Shown piece after piece: positions 4,716 through 10,736 of a DNA stretch of 10,736 nucleotides; the stretch's first letter is position 1; each line of letters begins with the position of its first letter. This DNA comes from Pseudomonadota bacterium (lineage in GTDB: Bacteria; Pseudomonadota; Gammaproteobacteria; Steroidobacterales; Steroidobacteraceae). The DNA lies in contig JAKBCG010000058.1 of NCBI GenBank assembly GCA_021808035.1, positions 1 to 10,736 of the forward strand, written 5' to 3'. The notes under the pieces were generated by a model. It did not search any database, was not told the DNA's origin, and was given only the letters and a program-made list of their open reading frames with translations. The translations under genes and the position numbers were made by a program.

Positions 4716-7421
4716 TTGAACAGCAGAATGAAGCTCGGTATCGCGATCGCGGCGATCCTCGGCGGTAGCGCGGTGAACGCGCTCGCGGCGACCGATCAAG
4801 GCCCGAGTCCGACCGCCGCGTCGACCTCGGACCCGGCGTCGGGCTCGGCGCTCCAGGAGATCGTGGTGACCGCGCAACGACGCGCCCAGTCGGTCCAGGA
4901 CGTGCCGATCACGATCCAGGCGATCACCGGCGCCCAGCTCAATCAGCTCAGCGTGACGACCTTCGACGACGTGCTGAAGTATCTACCGAACGTGACCTTC
5001 GGATCGAACGGCCCGGGCCAGGGCAGCATCTTCATGCGCGGGATGAGCGCGGGATTCGCCGGCAATCAATCGAGCGCGACCTTCGCGTCGTTCCCGAACG
5101 TCGCGACCTACCTCGATGATCAGTCGCTGCAATTTCCGGCGCGCAATCTCGACGTCTACATGGTGGACATGCAGCGCATCGAGGTGCTCGAGGGACCGCA
5201 GGGCACGTTGTTCGGCGGCGGAGCCGAGGCCGGTGCGATCCGTTACATCACGAACAAGCCGGTGCTCGACCGCACCGAGGGCGTCACCGAGGCGAGCTAC
5301 GGCGTGACCGCGCACGGCGACCCGAACCACGCGGTGAGCGCGGTGTTGAACGCACCCCTGGTCGACCACAAGCTCGCGGCACGCGTGGTGATCTACGACG
5401 ACCGGCGCGGTGGGTACATCACCAACGTCGCCAGCACGTTCACGCGCAGCAACAACGACACCGGCAACTATTACGGTGGCGTGCGGCCGGGCGCGAACGG
5501 CCTGTGCCCCAACGGACTGCCGACGAACACCGGCTTCTGCGTGCCCGCGGCGAACCAGGTCGCGAACAACTACGCGATCGCGGGACGCGCGTCGAATCCG
5601 GTCCAGTACGGCGGCGTCCGGGCGGAACTCCTCTATAAGATCAACGACGACTGGAACGCACTGATCACCCAGAGCTACCAGGACATGGAGGCCGACGGCC
5701 TGTCGACTCAGTACCCGATCGGCTCCGACGGCCAGAAGCTCGGTCCGTGGGAAGTGACCGCGTTCGTGCCCGCGGTGAACAAGGATCGATTCGAGAACAC
5801 CGCGTTCACGGTGAACGGCAAGCTCGGCGCGCTGCACGCCGTCTACACGGCCGGCTATCTCGTCCGCCACATCGACCAGACCAACGATTATTCGAACTAC
5901 ACGCGCAGCGCCTACGGCTTCTACTACACGTGCAGCGGCGGCTCGGGCTTCGGCTCCGGGACGCCGTCGTCGACGGTGCCGACCTGCTACTCGCCGATCA
6001 CCTCGTGGCACGACCAGGTCAAGAATACCCACCTGAGCAACGAGTTCCGGCTGAGCACGCCGAGCAACTGGCGGACCCGCGGGATCGTCGGCCTGTTCTG
6101 GGAGGATTTCGAGATCTACGACAACATGAACTTCCTCTACAAGACGATCCCTTCGTGCACGCCGACGAATCTCGCGAACGCGCTCGCCGGCGGCTTGCCG
6201 TGCGTCGGAAACGTCGGTCCGTTCCCCGGTGCGTATGCGTCGGACCCGAGCGTGCGGAACGACAACGTCGCGTTCGGCGAGGACATTCGCCGCGGCTACA
6301 AGCAGACCGCGGTGTTCGCATCGATGGACTACGACATCGTCCCGAAGGTGCTGACGATCACCGGCGGCGCCCGCTACTACCGCTACAGCGAGGACGAGGT
6401 CGGCTCGAAGTACACGACCCCGCTCGCGTGCGCCGACGTGCCGAACGGTTGCTACGCCGGCGCGACCAGCATCAATGCCGAGCACGAGAACGCGGTCTAC
6501 ACCGGCGTCAAGGGCCGCGCGAACGTCACCTGGCACGTGACCCCGGACATCATGCTCTACTACACGTTCTCGCAAGGATTCCGCCCGGGCGGGTTCAACC
6601 GGACCGTCGCGAACAAGGCGAAGGACGCGAACGGCGTGCCGCAGTACTCCTCTCCGCTCAGCTACAAGCCGGACTCGCTGACCAACAACGAGATCGGCTG
6701 GAAGGCGGAGATGCTCGACCATCACCTGTTGCTGAACGGATCGTTCTATCGGATGGACTGGAACGACGTGCAATTCGCGCTGTTCGATCCGACGATCCTC
6801 GGCAACACGACTTTCGTCGTGAACGGCCCGAACTATCGGATCGACGGCTTCGAGCTGCAGTTCGTCGCGAAGCTCCCCGGCGGCTTCACGCTGCAGGGGT
6901 CGGGCTCCTGGAACAGCGCGAACCAGTCCTCCTCGCCCTGCCTGATCGACAACTACGTGAGCTCCGCCGGCGTGAAGTCGCCGAACTTCGGTCAGTGCAT
7001 CACCGAGGTCAAGGGCGCGCCGTTCCCGAACCCGTTCGGCGCGCTGAACACCCGGCCGGCGTTCTCTCCGTCGCAGGAGTTCAACCTCCGGGCCCGCTAC
7101 GACTGGAACTACGAGGCGTATCGGGGATTCGTGATGATCGGCGCGAACCACATCGGTCACATGACCAACGAACCGGCGAGCTTCGTGAACGGCGACACCG
7201 TGCAGGTCCCGTACACGACGTGGCTGAAATACGATCAGCCGGGATACACGACCTACGACGGCTCGGTCGGCGTCGCGAAGGGCGCGTGGACCGCCGAGGT
7301 GTACGGGCAGAACCTGTCCAATTCGGACGCGAGCCTGTTCACCTCCTCGTCTCAGTTCATCAAGTCGGAGGTGCCGCTGCGACCCCGGGTGATCGGCGTG
7401 AAGGTCGGTTACCGATTCTGA
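4716..7421 (+). CDS. TonB-dependent outer-membrane receptor
   Basis: This encodes a protein of 901 residues (897 if the ATG at 4728 is used), the usual receptor size. It begins with a signal peptide (basic MNSRMK, hydrophobic stretch, AxA-type end near NALAA). Next comes a low-complexity Ser/Pro/Ala linker, then a TonB box EIVVTA (48-53) followed by QRR. The plug domain follows, with VPITIQAITGAQL, RIEVLEGPQGTLFG and GAIRYITNKP. A 22-stranded barrel is implied by alternating aromatic strands, including YYTFSQGFRPGGFNR, and by a C-terminus ending in KVGYRF with the terminal Phe needed for barrel assembly. It should import a large or scarce ligand through the outer membrane using TonB/ExbBD energy. 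All ten cysteines fall into five close pairs (264/275, 406/424, 481/496, 572/579, 742/761), probably disulfides in surface loops. No FecR-type signalling extension is seen. The gene is divergent from the oxidoreductase operon and upstream of the sulfotransferase. The ligand is unknown. Confidence 0.95.
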   Translation: MNSRMKLGIAIAAILGGSAVNALAATDQGPSPTAASTSDPASGSALQEIVVTAQRRAQSVQDVPITIQAITGAQLNQLSVTTFDDVLKYLPNVTFGSNGPGQGSIFMRGMSAGFAGNQSSATFASFPNVATYLDDQSLQFPARNLDVYMVDMQRIEVLEGPQGTLFGGGAEAGAIRYITNKPVLDRTEGVTEASYGVTAHGDPNHAVSAVLNAPLVDHKLAARVVIYDDRRGGYITNVASTFTRSNNDTGNYYGGVRPGANGLCPNGLPTNTGFCVPAANQVANNYAIAGRASNPVQYGGVRAELLYKINDDWNALITQSYQDMEADGLSTQYPIGSDGQKLGPWEVTAFVPAVNKDRFENTAFTVNGKLGALHAVYTAGYLVRHIDQTNDYSNYTRSAYGFYYTCSGGSGFGSGTPSSTVPTCYSPITSWHDQVKNTHLSNEFRLSTPSNWRTRGIVGLFWEDFEIYDNMNFLYKTIPSCTPTNLANALAGGLPCVGNVGPFPGAYASDPSVRNDNVAFGEDIRRGYKQTAVFASMDYDIVPKVLTITGGARYYRYSEDEVGSKYTTPLACADVPNGCYAGATSINAEHENAVYTGVKGRANVTWHVTPDIMLYYTFSQGFRPGGFNRTVANKAKDANGVPQYSSPLSYKPDSLTNNEIGWKAEMLDHHLLLNGSFYRMDWNDVQFALFDPTILGNTTFVVNGPNYRIDGFELQFVAKLPGGFTLQGSGSWNSANQSSSPCLIDNYVSSAGVKSPNFGQCITEVKGAPFPNPFGALNTRPAFSPSQEFNLRARYDWNYEAYRGFVMIGANHIGHMTNEPASFVNGDTVQVPYTTWLKYDQPGYTTYDGSVGVAKGAWTAEVYGQNLSNSDASLFTSSSQFIKSEVPLRPRVIGVKVGYRF

Positions 7422-7452
7422 ACACCGCGCCCGGGATCCCGATCGGTTCGGC

Positions 7453-7458
7453 TAGAAT
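7453..7458 (+). promoter_or_regulatory. Possible -10 box (TAGAAT) for the sulfotransferase-phnX-phnW operon
   Basis: TAGAAT lies 48 bp before the sulfotransferase ATG in the short gap after the receptor gene. It resembles a sigma-70 -10 element, but no good -35 hexamer is found 16-18 bp upstream, where the sequence is GC-rich. If it is used, transcription would start inside the neighbouring hairpin, so termination of the receptor transcript and initiation of the next one would share the same bases. Confidence 0.35.
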
Positions 7459-7459
7459 C

Positions 7460-7486
7460 GGCGGCGGGCCCACGGGGCCCGCCGCC
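7460..7486 (+). terminator. Probable intrinsic terminator after the TonB receptor
   Basis: A perfect 12-bp inverted repeat (GGCGGCGGGCCC at 7460-7471 against 7475-7486) has a 3-base loop ACG and is followed by TTCCCCTTTT. The stem is very strong, but the T-run is interrupted by four C residues, so termination may be partial. It lies 38 bp after the receptor stop and 20 bp before the next start codon. Confidence 0.55.
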
Positions 7487-7506
7487 TTCCCCTTTTCTGG
7501 AGTCGC

Positions 7507-9573
7507 ATGACCTCCGCCACCGCCGCGTCCGCGCCCGCGTCCAGCGAAGACAGCCCGATCGAGTGCGAGGTTCGGCGAATTCGCGATCTGGCACGCGCCG
7601 GTCGACACGCGCAGGCGCTCGCCGCCGCCGAGGCGCTCGCGGCGACGGTCCCCGAGAATCGCGACGTGTTGTACGCGATCGCGTTCAGCCAGCGGCACCT
7701 GCGCCGCACTGCGGATGCACTCGCGACGCTCGAGCGACTCGAGCGCACGCACCCGCAATTCAGTCGCCTGCACGAGGAGCGCGGACTGTGTTACGTCGCG
7801 CTGCGCGACGCGTCGCGCGCGATCGACTGCTTGCTGCGTGCAGTGAACTCGAATCCGGCGCTGCCGAACAGCTGGGCGATGCTCGAGCGCCTCTGGCGGA
7901 TCAGCGGGGATCGCGCGAACGCCGATACCGCGGCGGAACACGTCGCGACCTTGAGCCGCCTCGCGCCGGAAGTGGTCCGGGCGACTGCACTGTTCGCCGA
8001 CCGGGACCTCGGGCCGGCCGAGGACCTGGTGCGCGCTCGCTTGCTGCAGAAGGGCGACGACATCGAAGCGATGCGCCTGCTCGCGCGGATCGGCATCGCG
8101 CGTCAGGTCCTCGACGACGCGGAGTTGCTGCTCGGTGCCGTGCTCGAACTGGCCCCCGGGTACCGCGCGGCCCGGCACGACCATGCGTTCGTGCTGGTCG
8201 AGCGCCACAAGTATCGCGAGGCGCGTGCCCAGCTGGAGATCCTGCTCGCCGAGGAGCCCCGGCACCGCAGCTACCGCGCGCTGTTCGCGGCCACCTGCGT
8301 CGGCCTCGGCGAGCATTCCCGCGCGATCGACCTGTACCGCGAGTTGCTCGCGGAGACTCCCGGGTCCGCGGACCTGTTGCTGTCGCTCGCGCACGTGCTG
8401 AAGACGGTGGGCGATCGCGACGCGGCAATCGCAGCCTATCGGGCCGCCGCTGCCGCGCGCCCGGATTTCGGCGATGCGTACTGGAGCCTCGCGAACCTCA
8501 AGACCTATCGATTCGAAGACGAAGAGATCGCCAGAATGCGCGCGCTCGAGGCGCGGTTCGATCTCGGGATCGAGGACCGGATCCACCTGTGCTTCGCGCT
8601 CGGCAAGGCGTTCGAGGACCGCGCGAATTACGCCGACTCGTGGCGCCACTACGAACGCGGCAATGCGCTGAAGCGCTCGGCGAGCCGATATCGCCCGGAA
8701 GTCATCGAGAACAACACCCGGGGCCAGATCGCGGTGTGCACGCGCGATTTCTTCGCCGCCCGGGCCGGATGGGGCGCGGACGATCCCTCGCCGATCTTCA
8801 TCGTCGGTCTGCCGCGGTCCGGCTCGACACTGATCGAACAGATCCTCGCGTCGCATACACAGGTCGAGGGCACCCAGGAGCTCGCCGACGTGCCGCGCAT
8901 CGTGCTCGAGCTGCAGGGGCGCGAGCCGGACCTCGGCGATCCGCGTTACCCTCGCGTGCTCTCGACGATGCCGGCGACCGAGTTCCGCCGACTCGGCGAG
9001 CGCTACCTGACCGACACCCGCGCGCATCGCACCGATCGACCACGCTTCATCGACAAGATGCCGAACAATTTCAGGCACGTCGGCCTGATCCAACTGATGC
9101 TGCCCAACGCGAAGATCATCGATGCGCGGCGCGAGCCGATGGCCTGCTGCTTCGGCAACCTCAAGCAGTTGTTCGCGAACGGTCAGGAGTTCAGCTATTC
9201 GATCGACGACGTCGCGCGCTACTACCGTACGTACCTGGAATTGATGCGCCACTGGGATGCGGTGCTACCGGGCAAGGTCCTGCGCGTGCTGCACGAAGAC
9301 GTCGTCGCCGACCTCGAGGGCAGCGCCCGACGGATCCTCGAGTTCTGCGAGTTGCCGTTCGAGCCGGCTTGCCTGGAGTTCTACAAGAGCGATCGCAGTG
9401 TACGGACGCCGAGTTCCGAGCAGGTCCGACGACCGATCTACCGCGATGGCTTGAGTCAGTGGAGACATTACGAGCCGTGGCTCGAGCCGCTTCGCAACGC
9501 GCTCGGTGACGCGCTGACGCGATACCGCGAGCCCGTCGCCGGCGAGCCGCCGGACCCACACCGCGATCGATGA
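7507..9573 (+). CDS. TPR-repeat sulfotransferase (Sulfotransfer_3-like)
   Basis: This 688-residue protein has an N-terminal helical half (about 20-390) of degenerate tetratricopeptide repeats and a C-terminal sulfotransferase domain (about 428-675). Good repeat examples are the segments ending near HP (83), NP (117), AP (217), EP (251), TP (285) and RP (319). The PAPS 5'-phosphosulfate loop is FIVGLPRSGST (431-441). EGTQEL (454-459), DKMPNNF (516-522) and the 3'-phosphate segment DARREPMACCFGN (539-551) follow. Family members transfer sulfate from PAPS to an acceptor, and the TPR half probably holds a protein or peptide partner. Gly550 stands where the fold normally has a 3'-phosphate-binding Ser, eight residues after Arg542. 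No signal peptide is seen. The ATG is preceded by GGAG (7499-7502). The stop TGA overlaps the phnX ribosome-binding site, so the genes are probably one operon. The acceptor is unknown. Confidence 0.9.
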   Translation: MTSATAASAPASSEDSPIECEVRRIRDLARAGRHAQALAAAEALAATVPENRDVLYAIAFSQRHLRRTADALATLERLERTHPQFSRLHEERGLCYVALRDASRAIDCLLRAVNSNPALPNSWAMLERLWRISGDRANADTAAEHVATLSRLAPEVVRATALFADRDLGPAEDLVRARLLQKGDDIEAMRLLARIGIARQVLDDAELLLGAVLELAPGYRAARHDHAFVLVERHKYREARAQLEILLAEEPRHRSYRALFAATCVGLGEHSRAIDLYRELLAETPGSADLLLSLAHVLKTVGDRDAAIAAYRAAAAARPDFGDAYWSLANLKTYRFEDEEIARMRALEARFDLGIEDRIHLCFALGKAFEDRANYADSWRHYERGNALKRSASRYRPEVIENNTRGQIAVCTRDFFAARAGWGADDPSPIFIVGLPRSGSTLIEQILASHTQVEGTQELADVPRIVLELQGREPDLGDPRYPRVLSTMPATEFRRLGERYLTDTRAHRTDRPRFIDKMPNNFRHVGLIQLMLPNAKIIDARREPMACCFGNLKQLFANGQEFSYSIDDVARYYRTYLELMRHWDAVLPGKVLRVLHEDVVADLEGSARRILEFCELPFEPACLEFYKSDRSVRTPSSEQVRRPIYRDGLSQWRHYEPWLEPLRNALGDALTRYREPVAGEPPDPHRDR

Positions 9574-9577
9574 GGAG
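9573..9577 (+). promoter_or_regulatory. Shine-Dalgarno site of phnX overlapping the preceding stop codon
   Basis: AGGAG begins on the last base of the sulfotransferase TGA and lies 9 bases before the phnX GTG. It supports the GTG at 9587 as the start and ties phnX translation to the upstream gene. Confidence 0.7.
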
Positions 9578-9586
9578 CCCGCAACC

Positions 9587-10390
9587 GTGAATCTCGCAGA
9601 ACACTTCGAACTGGTGATCTTCGACTGGGCCGGCACGACCGTGGACTTCGGCTGCCGCGCACCGGTCGACGCCTTGCTGGAGGCGTTCCGCCGGCACGGC
9701 GTGTCCCTGACCGAAGCTCAGGTTCGCCGCGACATGGGCAAGGCGAAAGCCGATCACGTGCGCGCCCTGCTCGACGAGCCCGCGATCGCCGCCGCGTGGA
9801 TCGCGGCGAACGGCGCGCCGGCGAGCGCCGCCGACTGCGAATCGCTGGTACGCGAACTCGGCCCGCTGATGCGCGAGCGCGCGGCCCGGACGGCGACCCT
9901 GATCGACGGCGTCGCGACGACGGTCGCGGCGCTGCGTGCGGCGGGCGTCCGGATCGCCTCGTCGACCGGCTACACCCGGGAAATGATGGCACCGGTGATC
10001 GAGCGCGCCGCGGCGCAGGGCTATGCGCCCGAGCACCTCGTGTGCTCCGGAGAGACGCCGCGGGGGCGGCCGACTCCGTTGATGATCTACAAGACCTGCG
10101 CGGAGCTCGGCGTCTGGCCCTTGAGTCGCGTCGTCAAGGTCGACGATTCCGAGGCGGGTGTCGCCGAGGGAAGGTTCGCCGGCTGCCTGAGCGTCGGGGT
10201 CGCCGCTTCCGGGAACGGTGTCGGGCTCGCGGCGGCGACGCTCGAGGCCATGCCGGCGCTCGAACGGCAGGCGCGAATCGACGCGTCGGCCCGTGCGCTC
10301 TACGCGGCTGGCGCCGACGTCGTGATCGACACCGTCGCCGGCCTCGTCTCGGGGATCGAGCAGTACCTTCGCAGTCATCGAGGTCGCTGA
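9587..10390 (+). CDS. phnX: Phosphonoacetaldehyde hydrolase (phosphonatase)
   Basis: This encodes a 267-residue enzyme of the haloacid dehalogenase superfamily, full length for PhnX. It hydrolyses the C-P bond of phosphonoacetaldehyde to acetaldehyde and phosphate, the second step of 2-aminoethylphosphonate degradation. Diagnostic residues are the nucleophile Asp13 in FDWAGTTVDFG (12-22), with Ala15 where most relatives have the acid Asp, and the cap-domain Schiff-base lysine Lys54 in MGKAKADHVRAL (50-61). SSTGYT (125-130), GRP (160-162) and the Mg-binding pair DD (186-187) in KVDDSEAGVAEG are also present. The family more often has T and P where this protein has S188 and A190, a mild deviation. 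The GTG start is supported by AGGAG 9 bases upstream. It lies 13 bp after the sulfotransferase stop and 3 bp before phnW, so all three are probably co-transcribed. It is a cytosolic enzyme. Confidence 0.95.
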   Translation: MNLAEHFELVIFDWAGTTVDFGCRAPVDALLEAFRRHGVSLTEAQVRRDMGKAKADHVRALLDEPAIAAAWIAANGAPASAADCESLVRELGPLMRERAARTATLIDGVATTVAALRAAGVRIASSTGYTREMMAPVIERAAAQGYAPEHLVCSGETPRGRPTPLMIYKTCAELGVWPLSRVVKVDDSEAGVAEGRFAGCLSVGVAASGNGVGLAAATLEAMPALERQARIDASARALYAAGADVVIDTVAGLVSGIEQYLRSHRGR

Positions 10391-10393
10391 ACC

Positions 10394-10736
10394 ATGTCCG
10401 AACCCGTGTTGCTGACACCCGGTCCGTTGACGACCGAAGCCGCGGTGAAGGCCGCGATGCAGGTCGACTGGGGCTCCTGGGACGCCGCGTTCAACGAATT
10501 GACCGCCTCCGTCTGTCGGGACCTGGTCGAGATCGTCGGTGCCGAGCGCGATCACGTCTGCGTGCCGCTCCAGGGCAGCGGCACGTTCGCGGTGGAGGCG
10601 GCGCTCGGTACGCTCGTTCCGAGAGGCGGCAAGGTCCTGGTGCCCGACAACGGCGCCTACTGCCAGCGGATCGCGCGCATCCTCGGCTGCCTCGGCCGCG
10701 AAGCGCGGGTGATGCCGTTTGCCGAGGACGCCGCGG
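10394..10736 (+). CDS. phnW: 2-aminoethylphosphonate:pyruvate transaminase (5' part, cut by window edge)
   Basis: Only the first 114 codons are present; the gene continues past the right edge. It is recognised by the N-terminal signature LLTPGPLTT (6-14), DWGSWD (25-30) and the PLP-phosphate-binding region QGSGTFAVEAAL (60-71) of class V aminotransferases of the PhnW branch. It converts 2-aminoethylphosphonate plus pyruvate to phosphonoacetaldehyde plus L-alanine and so supplies the PhnX substrate. The PLP-binding lysine lies outside the window, so integrity cannot be judged. The ATG at 10394 comes 3 bp after the phnX stop, and GAGG (10380-10383) inside the end of phnX is its likely ribosome-binding site. 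The order phnX-phnW and the tight spacing show an operon. Confidence 0.93.
   Translation, partial: MSEPVLLTPGPLTTEAAVKAAMQVDWGSWDAAFNELTASVCRDLVEIVGAERDHVCVPLQGSGTFAVEAALGTLVPRGGKVLVPDNGAYCQRIARILGCLGREARVMPFAEDAA

Noticed and set aside
4983..7160. Minus-strand open frame of about 725 codons opposite the TonB receptor
   Set aside because: The composition is almost entirely Arg, Val, Ala, Glu and Asp with no domain, typical of the mirror of a GC-rich gene. The receptor on the plus strand explains the region.
7360..9252. Minus-strand open frame of about 630 codons opposite the TPR-sulfotransferase
   Set aside because: No domain, biased composition, and it crosses the receptor 3' end and the probable terminator. 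The sulfotransferase frame has clear motifs.
1..10736. Mobile elements, CRISPR arrays, tRNA or phage genes
   Set aside because: No transposase or integrase frames, no regularly spaced repeats, no tRNA-like cloverleaf and no terminal inverted repeats were seen on reading both strands.

Overview
The window looks like chromosomal DNA of a GC-rich Gram-negative bacterium, most likely a proteobacterium. It has a TonB-dependent outer-membrane receptor, strongly G/C-biased third codon positions, and long accidental open frames on the antisense strand. Candidates are GC-rich gammaproteobacteria or sphingomonad-like alphaproteobacteria, but the sequence alone does not settle the lineage. I see no rRNA, tRNA, CRISPR array, insertion sequence or phage gene, and no transcription-factor gene.

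Layout. (1) 11-1775: a cytochrome P450 (minus strand) and a putidaredoxin-type [2Fe-2S] ferredoxin (plus strand) are divergently transcribed from a 127-bp spacer holding an imperfect palindrome. They look like the oxygenase and electron carrier of a class I P450 system, but no ferredoxin reductase is present. (2) 1812-4450: a minus-strand two-gene operon encodes an FAD-dependent oxidoreductase of the FAD_oxidored type followed, with a 4-base GTGA overlap, by a 12-helix MFS transporter. (3) 4451-4715: a 265-bp divergent regulatory region carries an 11-bp direct repeat. (4) 4716-7421: a TonB-dependent receptor of about 900 residues has ten cysteines arranged as five close pairs. (5) 7422-7506: a short junction has a perfect 12-bp GC hairpin (probable terminator) and a TAGAAT box. 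(6) 7507-10736: a plus-strand operon encodes a TPR-sulfotransferase, phosphonoacetaldehyde hydrolase (phnX) and the start of 2-aminoethylphosphonate:pyruvate transaminase (phnW), which runs off the right edge.

How it may work together. PhnW and PhnX form the phosphonatase route: 2-aminoethylphosphonate plus pyruvate gives phosphonoacetaldehyde plus alanine, and phosphonoacetaldehyde is then hydrolysed to acetaldehyde and phosphate. The sulfotransferase stop codon overlaps the phnX ribosome-binding site, so the sulfotransferase is probably co-transcribed with the phosphonatase genes. The most interesting idea here is a receptor / TPR-sulfotransferase / phosphonatase neighbourhood, possibly for uptake and use of a large phosphonate-bearing molecule; this is inference. 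The sulfotransferase has Gly where this fold normally has the Ser that binds the PAPS 3'-phosphate. Substrates of the P450, the FAD enzyme, the MFS carrier and the receptor cannot be read from the sequence.
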